From: an uncultured cyanobacterium
GTDB taxonomy: Bacteria > Cyanobacteriota > Vampirovibrionia > Gastranaerophilales > Gastranaerophilaceae
Direction: 5' to 3'
Assembly: GCA_945836835.1 (NCBI GenBank)
Contig: CAMAML010000026.1
Span: forward strand, 1 to 10,277
Length of the DNA: 10,277 nucleotides
Positions 1-5,296 of the stretch are shown here, in pieces. Position 1 is the stretch's first letter. Each line of letters starts with the position of its first letter. The position numbers were made by a program, and so were the translations under genes. Below the pieces are notes generated by a model. That model was given only the letters and a program-made list of their open reading frames with translations. It did no database searches and was not told the DNA's origin.

Positions 1-767
1 TGTCCGAATTTATGGAAAAACATTCAACCGCAAAACTTATCGGTTCTCCTCCGGGGTATGTCGGCTATGACGACGGCGGACATTTGACAGAGTTAGTGAG
101 GAAAAAGCCTTATTCGGTCGTGCTTTTTGACGAAATCGAAAAAGCTCATCCGGATGTGTTCAATATTATGTTGCAAATCCTTGACGACGGTCGTTTGACC
201 GACTCTAAGGGACGTCAGATTAACTTCAAAAACACGATTATCATTATGACGTCAAACGTCGGGGCAAGCATGATTACGACGACTTCCCGACTCGGGTTCT
301 CGACGGCTGAGGACGAGTCAAAAGACAAGTACGAAAAACTTAAAGATACGGTAACAGAAGAGATGAAAAAGGCGTTCCGCCCTGAATTTTTGAACCGTAT
401 TGACGAAACTATCGTGTTTGCTCACCTTCAAAAAGAAGAAATCAGACAGATTGTCGACTTGATGTTGAAAGATTTGTTCAAACGGCTTGACGAAAGAGAG
501 CTGAAGGTTGACGTTACAGACGAGGTTAAGGATCACCTTGCGGATGCGGGATATTCCGAGGCTTACGGTGCAAGACCTTTGAGAAGGTTAATACAACGCA
601 AGATTGAAGATATGCTTGCGGAAGAAATACTCTCGGGTAAGTACGTTGCGGGCGATACGATTAAGTTGGTACTGACTGACGGCAAGATTACGTGCGAAAA
701 GTGTGCAAAACGCAGAGGGCGTGCGAAATCGGCGGAGCCGACAATCGTTGAAGAAGTGACTAATTAA
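1..767 (+). CDS. clpC: ClpC-type AAA+ protein unfoldase, C-terminal part (5' end outside window)
   Basis: This is the second AAA+ module of an HSP100 unfoldase that feeds proteins to the ClpP protease in the cytoplasm. The frame is open from the first base, so the ATG at 12 is internal. Numbering from that Met, I see the pore loop GYVGYD (15-20), Walker B VVLFDE (36-41), sensor 1 TSN (80-82), the arginine finger in FLNRID (R129) and sensor 2 GAR (R188). RLGFSTAED (93-101) aligns with the ClpP-docking loop (VGF in Bacillus ClpC, LGF in cyanobacterial ClpC). That favours ClpC over ClpB, which lacks such a loop. The short C-terminal tail ends with CEKC (C228, C231) and a basic stretch, which is unusual. 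The Walker A, first AAA+ module and N-domain lie upstream. The gene is followed by a terminator at 810. The family call is firm; clpC rather than another ClpP-dependent Hsp100 is likely. Confidence 0.9.
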   Translation, partial: SEFMEKHSTAKLIGSPPGYVGYDDGGHLTELVRKKPYSVVLFDEIEKAHPDVFNIMLQILDDGRLTDSKGRQINFKNTIIIMTSNVGASMITTTSRLGFSTAEDESKDKYEKLKDTVTEEMKKAFRPEFLNRIDETIVFAHLQKEEIRQIVDLMLKDLFKRLDERELKVDVTDEVKDHLADAGYSEAYGARPLRRLIQRKIEDMLAEEILSGKYVAGDTIKLVLTDGKITCEKCAKRRGRAKSAEPTIVEEVTN

Positions 768-809
768 AAAGCATAGCCTAATTCAAGAGGTTTGATTTAT
801 CAAGTGTTG

Positions 810-849
810 AATGTGTCGGGTGAAATCATCCGACACATTTGTTATTTTT
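810..849 (+). terminator. Rho-independent terminator of clpC
   Basis: There is a perfect 10-bp stem, AATGTGTCGG (810-819) with CCGACACATT (830-839), and a 10-nt loop, followed by a T-rich tract to 849. It sits 43 bp after the clpC stop. The minus-strand side lacks a T-tract, so it probably acts only on clpC. Confidence 0.85.
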
Positions 850-889
850 GATGTCTGAGTTTCCAAAAAATCCCGAACAATTTGCCAAA

Positions 890-1216
890 CTAGTCCGTAA
901 TGGCTTTAATGATTTTGTAAACCTCGCCGATTTTTTGCGGATGAGACTTCAACATGGCGTTAATTTCCGCAAGCAAATCGCCAGGAGCCTGTAAATGTTC
1001 CACGGAAAAAATTTCGACAAACGAGCTGTCCAAAACTTTGAGAATTTTTTCCAAATTTTGAATGGAAGGATAATTGTATCCGTTTTCGATGTTGCTAATC
1101 GAATTTGAGGTCTCAAACCCGACAAGTTCCGCAAGGGTTTCTTGCTTCAGCCCTCGCCGTTTCCGCAATTCTCTCAACCTTTTACCAAGCAATTTTTTTG
1201 TAATAAGTTCATCCAT
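890..1216 (-). CDS. XRE/Cro-CI family helix-turn-helix regulator
   Basis: This is a predicted DNA-binding transcription regulator of 108 aa. Residues about 11-70 form a complete HTH_3 domain: GKRLRELRKRRGLKQETLAE opens it, then SNSISNIENG is the recognition helix region, then NYPSIQNLEKILKVLDSSFVEIF. The C-terminal 38 residues (AEINAMLKSHPQKIGEVYKI region) look helical and may mediate dimerisation. I chose the ATG at 1216 rather than the upstream in-frame GTG at 1252, because the added MYIISVFYYYVA is unlike the family and would place the start inside promoter DNA. There is no clear Shine-Dalgarno at either start. A possible minus-strand -10 (TATAAT, 1242-1247) would give a leader of about 18 nt, but I see no good -35. 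It is divergent from the prepilin gene, with paired inverted repeats in the shared gap that are candidate operators. The target genes are not known. Confidence 0.85.
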   Translation of the reverse strand: MDELITKKLLGKRLRELRKRRGLKQETLAELVGFETSNSISNIENGYNYPSIQNLEKILKVLDSSFVEIFSVEHLQAPGDLLAEINAMLKSHPQKIGEVYKIIKAITD

Positions 1217-1266
1217 AGCTACATAATAATAAAAAACCGAAATTATATACACATAATTTTTCTGTA

Positions 1267-1280
1267 ATTTTTGTAAAAAT
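1267..1280. repeat. 14-bp inverted repeat, copy 1 (candidate operator)
   Basis: ATTTTTGTAAAAAT is a palindrome with 6-bp arms around a GT centre. It lies just upstream of the prepilin -35 box and about 50 bp upstream of the XRE start. An identical copy is at 1316. Both are followed by (T)CACA. A role as a regulator binding site is inference. Confidence 0.5.
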
Positions 1281-1286
1281 CACATC

Positions 1287-1315
1287 TTGACTAATACTAT
1301 ATATAATGTTATTAT
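1287..1315 (+). promoter_or_regulatory. Sigma-70-type promoter of the prepilin gene
   Basis: A -35 TTGACT (1287-1292) and a -10 TATTAT (1310-1315) are separated by exactly 17 bp. This predicts a start near 1322 and a 5' leader of about 100 nt before the ATG at 1424. A perfect TATAAT at 1302-1307 also exists, but it is only 9 bp from TTGACT and has no good -35 of its own. Confidence 0.6.
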
Positions 1316-1329
1316 ATTTTTGTAAAAAT
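1316..1329. repeat. 14-bp inverted repeat, copy 2 (candidate operator at the start site)
   Basis: This is the same ATTTTTGTAAAAAT palindrome as at 1267, offset by 49 bp. It directly follows the -10 box and covers the predicted transcription start. The pair therefore brackets the promoter, an arrangement suited to repression by a protein bound at both sites. Confidence 0.5.
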
Positions 1330-1423
1330 TCACAGTAGTCACAGGCTACCCTTGAGTGGAGACGGCGGGACACAAGGTTCTCCAAACCTCGATACAGATA
1401 ATACAATAAAAAAGGAGCAATAA
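1322..1423 (+). promoter_or_regulatory. Candidate structured 5' leader of the prepilin mRNA
   Basis: The leader contains several perfect stems. GTAG (1335-1338) pairs with CTAC (1346-1349). CCTTG (1350-1354) pairs with CAAGG (1373-1377). TGGAGA (1357-1362) pairs with TCTCCA (1379-1384). AGGTT (1375-1379) pairs with AACCT (1385-1389). The last three compete or interlock, as in a switching leader. The ribosome binding site AGGAG (1413-1417) lies 6 nt before the ATG and outside the stems. One frame is also open from 1307 to a TAA at 1421-1423 directly before the ATG, so a translated leader is an alternative. It does not match a riboswitch class that I can confirm. Confidence 0.4.
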
Positions 1424-2179
1424 ATGACTAAAAACTTTAAATCAGCCTTCACTTTAGCAGAAGTTCTAATCACCCTCGGAGTAATCGGCGTAGTGGCCGC
1501 GGTAACAATGCCGACGTTAATTAAAAACTATCAGAAAAAAGAAACCGTTACAAAGTTAAAAAGAGCTTATGCGGAAATTCAACAGGTAATAAGGATGTCG
1601 GAAGCAGAGCATGGCGAGATGAGCGGTTGGGGGGTTCCAAGTACGGCAGAAACTTCGGAGAGGTATCGATTTTTGGAAGAATATATTGTCAAATATTTCA
1701 AGCCGTTTAAAAAGTGTGTACCCGCAAGCGAAGAATGTTTTAATGCTCAAAAATATTTGAATGGGCGAGTTTTTACGGCTAATGCCAACGAAGACCACGT
1801 ATCGTTTATTTCTACAAATGGTATCTCCTATCATACTTGGATTCACGGTTCCGGCAACGGCGGGTGGTTATATGTTGATTTGGATGGACCAAATAGAGGC
1901 GAAAATGCATTTGGAAAAGATATTTTTGCTTTTATTATGCAGTTTGACAAATCCTTTGAAATTAATGGGGATCCGGCAAAAGTTGTGGTTGAAAAAGTTG
2001 GCATTTTGCCATTTGGAATAGGGTTAAAACGGCAACTTAGCAGGGATGAACTAATATCGGTTGATACCGAGTATACCGGATTAAACGGGAAAACTTGCTC
2101 TAAAGAATATTCGGGAGAACTTTGCGGAGCATTGATAATAACTGACGGCTGGGAAATTAAGGACGATTATCCTTGGTAA
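1424..2179 (+). CDS. Type IV pilin/pseudopilin-like protein with class III signal peptide
   Basis: This is a predicted surface or periplasmic protein of 251 aa, processed by prepilin peptidase and anchored by its N-terminal helix. The motif KSA|FTLAEVLITLGVIG puts cleavage after A8 with the conserved Glu at +5. Residues 9-29 form the hydrophobic helix and YQKKETVTKLKRAYAEIQ continues it. The -1 residue is Ala instead of the commoner Gly, which is tolerated. Four cysteines (C98, C105, C225, C234) could form two disulfides. YVDLDGPNRGENAFGKDIF (150-168) resembles the Asp/Gly-rich loop near the C-terminus of pseudopilins. The end, DGWEIKDDYPW, matches a C-terminus I associate with pilin-like paralogues of Gastranaerophilales. 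The start is supported by AGGAG 6 nt upstream. No pilus assembly genes are adjacent, so whether it is a pilin, minor pilin or secretion pseudopilin cannot be decided. Confidence 0.85.
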   Translation: MTKNFKSAFTLAEVLITLGVIGVVAAVTMPTLIKNYQKKETVTKLKRAYAEIQQVIRMSEAEHGEMSGWGVPSTAETSERYRFLEEYIVKYFKPFKKCVPASEECFNAQKYLNGRVFTANANEDHVSFISTNGISYHTWIHGSGNGGWLYVDLDGPNRGENAFGKDIFAFIMQFDKSFEINGDPAKVVVEKVGILPFGIGLKRQLSRDELISVDTEYTGLNGKTCSKEYSGELCGALIITDGWEIKDDYPW

Positions 2180-2221
2180 AGAAAACCGAACATGTCAAAA
2201 TAAGGATTATAACTCCTAAAT

Positions 2222-2260
2222 AAAAATTACGTAACCCGCTTGTAATTTTTGTTTGTTTTT
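2222..2260 (+). terminator. Probable Rho-independent terminator of the prepilin gene
   Basis: AAAAATTAC (2222-2230) pairs perfectly with GTAATTTTT (2242-2250) across an 11-nt loop, followed by GTTTGTTTTT. The stem is poor in GC, so strength is uncertain. It overlaps the probable kdsA promoter. Confidence 0.5.
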
Positions 2261-2268
2261 CATAAAAT
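2240..2268 (+). promoter_or_regulatory. Probable promoter of the kdsA operon
   Basis: A -35 TTGTAA (2240-2245) and a -10 TAAAAT (2263-2268) are separated by 17 bp. Transcription would start at or next to the kdsA ATG at 2275, leaving little or no leader. The -35 lies in the 3' arm of the preceding terminator hairpin. Confidence 0.4.
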
Positions 2269-2274
2269 TTAAGT

Positions 2275-3096
2275 ATGGATATTAAAAGAATTAAATCGGA
2301 AAAATTTGAAATCGGCGGGGACAAGTTGACCGTGCTTGCGGGACCTTGTGCCATCGAGAGCATGGAAATTCTCGACGAAACCGCCAAAACGCTAAAAGAG
2401 ATTACAACAAAACTCGGGATAAATTTCGTGTTTAAATCCTCGTTTGACAAGGCTAACCGCTCGTCATTGAGTTCGTACCGAGGTCCCGGCATGGAAAAAG
2501 GGCTTGAAATGCTTGCTCAAATTAAGTCAAAATACGACATCCCGATTGTGACGGATATTCACACGCCGGATCAGGCAAAACCCGTTGCGGAAGTTGCGGA
2601 TATTTTGCAAATCCCGGCTTTCCTTTGTAGGCAAACGGATTTGCTTGTGGCGGCCGCTCGTACGGGGAAAATCGTCAACATCAAAAAAGGTCAGTTTCTT
2701 GCACCCGAGCAAATGGGACCTTTGGTCAAAAAAGTTGAAGAAAGCGGAAATTCAAACATCATGCTAACCGACAGAGGCACGAGTTTCGGGTACAATAACC
2801 TTGTCGTAGATTTTAGGGGTATTCCTATTATGCGGTCGTTCGGGTACCCTGTCGTGTTTGACGCAACCCACAGCGTTCAGCTCCCGGGGGCAAACGGAAC
2901 TTGTTCGGGCGGGGACAGAAGGTTTGTGCCGACTTTGGCAAAAGCTGCCATGGCGGTCGGGGCAGACGTTTTGTTCTTTGAAATTCATCCCGAACCCGAT
3001 AAAGCACTCTGTGACGGTGCAAATATGCTTTCTCTCACCGATACGGAAGCAGTTTTCAAGACTTGCAAAGATATTTTTGAACTCGTGAGGAAGTAG
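2275..3096 (+). CDS. kdsA: 3-deoxy-D-manno-octulosonate 8-phosphate (KDO8P) synthase, metal-dependent type
   Basis: The enzyme condenses phosphoenolpyruvate with arabinose 5-phosphate to KDO 8-phosphate, the first committed step to KDO in lipid A-core synthesis, in the cytoplasm. The 273-aa length is normal. I see AGPCAIES (22-29), FKSSFDKANRSS (53-64), IPAFLCRQTDLL (113-124), FDATHSVQLPG (195-205) and EIHPEPDKALCDGAN (236-250). The position that is Cys in the Aquifex metal-dependent enzyme and Asn in E. coli is Cys here (C25). The other metal ligands also line up: H199, E236, D247. It is therefore a metal-requiring KdsA. It heads an operon with the next two genes (9-bp gap). No Shine-Dalgarno is visible before the ATG. 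The related DAHP synthase is excluded by the KdsA-specific KANRSS and HSVQLPG motifs. Confidence 0.95.
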   Translation: MDIKRIKSEKFEIGGDKLTVLAGPCAIESMEILDETAKTLKEITTKLGINFVFKSSFDKANRSSLSSYRGPGMEKGLEMLAQIKSKYDIPIVTDIHTPDQAKPVAEVADILQIPAFLCRQTDLLVAAARTGKIVNIKKGQFLAPEQMGPLVKKVEESGNSNIMLTDRGTSFGYNNLVVDFRGIPIMRSFGYPVVFDATHSVQLPGANGTCSGGDRRFVPTLAKAAMAVGADVLFFEIHPEPDKALCDGANMLSLTDTEAVFKTCKDIFELVRK

Positions 3097-3105
3097 TTTG
3101 GCGTT

Positions 3106-3732
3106 ATGAAGATGAAAACTTATCAGGCAGGTCCTCTTGAGGCAAATAATTATCTTTTGTGGGATGAAGAAACAAAACAGGCGGTCTTGATTGATTGTTC
3201 GGACTTCACACAAGAATTGGAAGAAGATATTAAGACTTTAGGCTTAAAGTTGGAATATATTTTGCTTACCCATGGGCATTTTGATCATGTTCTCGGTGTT
3301 AACGAAACCGCAAAGGCATTAGGGGCAAAAGTCGGAGGACACAAAGACGATTTGCCGTTGTTGGAAAATATTAACGAGTTTTCGGCGTTTGTGGATTTTC
3401 CGCAAACTACTCCGCCAAAAGTTGATTTTTACGTCAAAGACGGCGACGAGATTGAGTTTGGCAAAAATCGGATTAAAGTTTTTCATACCGCAGGGCATAC
3501 CGAGGGCGGGATTTGTTATTTGGTTAACGGCGAAAAACTTTTCAGCGGAGACACCCTTTTTAGAGGTTCGTACGGCAGAACCGACTTGTTCGGCGGAAAT
3601 TTTGACAAAATTTATTCAAGCATTAACGAGGTTTTGTTCAAATTGGACGACAAAACCGAGGTCTACCCCGGGCATGGCGAAAGTTCCACAATCGGGTTTG
3701 AGAAAAAGTATAACGAAATTAACAACAGATAA
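3106..3732 (+). CDS. Metallo-beta-lactamase-fold hydrolase, glyoxalase II-like
   Basis: This is a small cytoplasmic zinc hydrolase of 208 aa. The metal-site residues are all present: THGHFDH (H56, H58, D60, H61), HTAGHTEGG (H131), FSGDTLF (D149) and YPGHGESS (H190). The length and the GSYGRTDL segment match the short YcbL/GloB-like branch, which lacks most of the C-terminal substrate domain of classical glyoxalase II. The substrate could be a thioester such as S-lactoylglutathione or bacillithiol adduct, but this cannot be fixed from sequence. It sits 9 bp after kdsA and 11 bp before pheS, so it is co-transcribed. The ATG at 3106 is used; a second ATG two codons later (3112) is equally possible. 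A weak AGGAAG lies 12 nt upstream, inside the end of kdsA. Confidence 0.85.
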   Translation: MKMKTYQAGPLEANNYLLWDEETKQAVLIDCSDFTQELEEDIKTLGLKLEYILLTHGHFDHVLGVNETAKALGAKVGGHKDDLPLLENINEFSAFVDFPQTTPPKVDFYVKDGDEIEFGKNRIKVFHTAGHTEGGICYLVNGEKLFSGDTLFRGSYGRTDLFGGNFDKIYSSINEVLFKLDDKTEVYPGHGESSTIGFEKKYNEINNR

Positions 3733-3743
3733 GAGGCGATATA

Positions 3744-4778
3744 ATGAAGGCACAGTTAGAAAAAATTTATTCGGACGCACAAAGTGATATAGCAAAATCC
3801 ACATCAATAAACGATTTGGACGAAGTAAGAGCAAAATATTTGAGCCGTAAAGGAGAGTTTAACGAAATAAAAAAGAACCTCAAAAACCTTTCTGACGAAG
3901 ACAAAAGAACGGTCGGAGCTTTGGCAAACGAGATTACGAAGAATTTGGAGCTGGCACTGAAGGCAAAGCACGATGAGTTTTACCAAACAGAATTAAATGC
4001 AAAACTCCAAAAAGAAAGAATTGATATAAGTTTACCGGGGCAGTTCACCCCTCGGGGCAAGGTTCATCCGCTAACCGCAACGACGAACGAGATTGTGTCG
4101 ATTTTGCAGAGCCTCGGGTTTTCGGTCGTGAAAAACGAAAATTCGCCCGAAGTCGAAACGGAATACTTTAACTTTGACATGTTAAATATCCCGTCTGACC
4201 ACCCTGCACGTGACGTTCAAGACACTTTCTTTACGAAACTAGCACCGAACGTTGTCTTGAGAAGCCAAACCTCGGGAGCTCAAATCCACGTAATGGAAGA
4301 GCAAAAACCTCCGATTAGGGTAATTTCTCCGGGGCGGGTTTACAGAAACGAAAACATTAACGCACGTAAAAACAATTTTTTCCACCAAATTGAGGGGTTG
4401 TACGTCGATAAAAACATTACCTTCGGGGATTTGAAGGGTGTTTTGAACGAGTTTATCAGGATTTATTTTGGAGCAAGCCGTCCGACGAGGTTCAGAAGCA
4501 GTTTCTTCCCGTTCACGGAACCGTCTGCCGAGGTTGACGTTCAGTGCATAATGTGCGGAGGAAAAGGTTGTAAAACCTGCTCGGGAACGGGTTGGTTGGA
4601 AATACTCGGTGCAGGCATGGTTGATCCGAATGTGCTTAAAGGCGTCGGAATTGACCCTGAAGTTTATACAGGCTTTGCGTTCGGTATGGGGGTTGAACGA
4701 CTTGCCATGCTGAAGTACGCAATCGACGACATCCGCCTGTTCTTCAACAATGACGTAAGGTTTTTGAAACAGTTTTGA
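3744..4778 (+). CDS. pheS: Phenylalanyl-tRNA synthetase alpha subunit
   Basis: This is the catalytic subunit of the alpha2-beta2 enzyme that charges tRNA-Phe. The 344-aa length is standard. An N-terminal coiled coil for tRNA contact covers about 1-90. The class II core follows, with HPARDVQDTFF (153-163), motif 2 around PGRVYRNE (196-203) and FFHQIEGLYVD (212-222), the phenylalanine pocket near FPFTEPSAEVD (255-265), and motif 3 FGMGVERLAM (313-322). Four cysteines, C268, C271, C276 and C279 (CIMCGGKGCKTC), form a zinc-ribbon-like insert known from many PheS. Motif 2 has NENINARKNN where Thermus and cyanobacterial PheS have a DATH-type sequence, closer to Bacteroidetes-type PheS. The beta-subunit gene pheT is not next to it, which is less common. 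GAGG lies 7 nt before the start. Confidence 0.95.
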   Translation: MKAQLEKIYSDAQSDIAKSTSINDLDEVRAKYLSRKGEFNEIKKNLKNLSDEDKRTVGALANEITKNLELALKAKHDEFYQTELNAKLQKERIDISLPGQFTPRGKVHPLTATTNEIVSILQSLGFSVVKNENSPEVETEYFNFDMLNIPSDHPARDVQDTFFTKLAPNVVLRSQTSGAQIHVMEEQKPPIRVISPGRVYRNENINARKNNFFHQIEGLYVDKNITFGDLKGVLNEFIRIYFGASRPTRFRSSFFPFTEPSAEVDVQCIMCGGKGCKTCSGTGWLEILGAGMVDPNVLKGVGIDPEVYTGFAFGMGVERLAMLKYAIDDIRLFFNNDVRFLKQF

Positions 4779-4895
4779 TTATTAGTGACTAACAGGGATT
4801 ATGTAGCGAGTAGCCTTAAAGCCTTTTTCCGGCAACATCTTCAACGTTCAGGTGTTGTTGTTGAGTGACGGAACAAAAAATGTTCCAATAAAATT

Positions 4896-5021
4896 ATGAT
4901 ATATGAGAAAGATGCAGACGGAAAACCAATCAAAACCATACATATGTTTGCAGGTATTATTAGAAATTTGTTACAATTTCTTAATATTAGGCAATTTGGG
5001 CGGGCGGAAAACGTTTATTAA
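4896..5021 (+). CDS. Possible 41-aa small ORF, weakly supported
   Basis: An ATG at 4896 opens a frame to a TAA at 5019-5021. The peptide starts MIYEKDADGKPIKTIHMF and ends LNIRQFGRAENVY, with a charged first half and a more hydrophobic second half. No Shine-Dalgarno is visible before it, and a frame of this length can occur by chance here. It overlaps the candidate RNA region, so only one of the two readings may be right. It could also be a remnant of a longer gene. I do not recognise it. Confidence 0.15.
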   Translation: MIYEKDADGKPIKTIHMFAGIIRNLLQFLNIRQFGRAENVY

Positions 5022-5035
5022 TATGTAAGGGAAAA

Positions 5036-5112
5036 TTGAATATTAAAGAAAACGGAGTTTTCACGCGGATATGAAAAAGTTGTTTCGCCCGCAGGTCAAT
5101 CTCTTCGGGTAA
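5036..5112 (+). other. Two overlapping mini-ORFs (12 and 13 codons) joined by ATGA
   Basis: A TTG at 5036, preceded by AAGGG, starts MNIKENGVFTRI, whose TGA (5072-5074) overlaps the ATG (5071-5073) of MKKLFRPQVNLFG, which ends with a TAA at 5110-5112. The ATGA overlap is the form used for translational coupling. They lie within the long-range helix of the candidate RNA. They may be chance. Confidence 0.12.
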
Positions 5113-5159
5113 ACGAATTTCTCCTTTCTCTTTTTTATAAAATCCCTTAAAAATTTTAT

Positions 5160-5200
5160 CCCTCAAAGTTTGACAAATTTACTTTGAGGGTTTTTCTTTT
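5160..5200. terminator. Strong terminator between convergent transcripts, probably bidirectional
   Basis: CCCTCAAAGT (5160-5169) pairs perfectly with ACTTTGAGGG (5181-5190) over an 11-nt loop. TTTTTCTTTT follows on the plus strand. On the minus strand the stem is followed by ATAAAATTTTT, so it can also end the serS-helicase transcript. For plus-strand reading it lies 380 bp after pheS. Confidence 0.85.
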
Positions 5201-5296
5201 ATCTTAACTGATAAATCCGTTTTGTCCCGTTCGGCACTCTCTGCATCACCACACATTAAAAACACCACCAAACCTCAAACTTCACAACTATAAAGG

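Larger units (their letters stand above)
4984..5200 (+). ncRNA. Candidate small RNA ending at the 5160 terminator
   Basis: A promoter-like pair, TTGCAG (4948-4953) and TACAAT (4972-4977) with an 18-bp spacer, would start a transcript near 4984. It would run through the GCGGGCG/CGCCCGC long-range helix (5000-5006 with 5086-5092) and the inner GAAAAC/GTTTTC hairpin (5048-5062), and stop at the strong terminator at 5160-5200. A length of about 210 nt suits a housekeeping or regulatory RNA. I do not recognise 6S, RNase P, tmRNA or SRP signature sequences. The call rests on structure and signals only. Confidence 0.3.
4779..5296. other. 518-bp intergenic region rich in stem-loops, no convincing gene
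   Basis: This gap separates the pheS operon from the convergent helicase gene. It holds CAACATC (4833-4839) with GGTGTTG (4851-4857), one G-T pair. GGAACA (4870-4875) pairs with TGTTCC (4881-4886). AGAAATT (4962-4968) pairs with AATTTCT (4975-4981). A long-range GCGGGCG (5000-5006) pairs with CGCCCGC (5086-5092). GAAAAC (5048-5053) pairs with GTTTTC (5057-5062). The terminator is at 5160-5200. Short open frames exist but lack support. From 5201 to 5296 I see nothing. Confidence 0.6.

Noticed and set aside
1302..1307. Perfect TATAAT as the prepilin -10 box
   Set aside because: It lies only 9 bp from TTGACT and no other -35 fits 16-18 bp upstream; TATTAT at 1310 has the correct 17-bp spacing.
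1331..1395. Resemblance of the prepilin leader to the c-di-GMP-I (GEMM) riboswitch, with CACAGG and GGGACACAAGG segments
   Set aside because: The GAAA tetraloop helix and the conserved 3' strand (GGUAGC...GUUACC type) are absent before the ribosome binding site, so the similarity is only local.
1209..1406. 65-codon open frame on the minus strand across the XRE-prepilin gap
   Set aside because: It covers the plus-strand promoter, leader and twin palindromes, overlaps the XRE start in another frame, and has no ribosome binding site or protein-like domain.
2764..3213. 149-codon minus-strand frame over the 3' end of kdsA
   Set aside because: It is antisense to a strongly conserved kdsA and the start of the next gene; composition is shadow-like and no domain is seen.
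4833..4886. Hairpins at 4833-4857 and 4870-4886 as the pheS terminator
   Set aside because: Neither is followed by a T-tract; the first has a wobble pair and the second is followed by AATAAAATT.
4984..5200. Candidate RNA as 6S RNA, RNase P RNA, tmRNA or SRP RNA
   Set aside because: The 5' and 3' ends do not form the long 6S helix, and no RNase P, tmRNA or SRP core sequences are visible.
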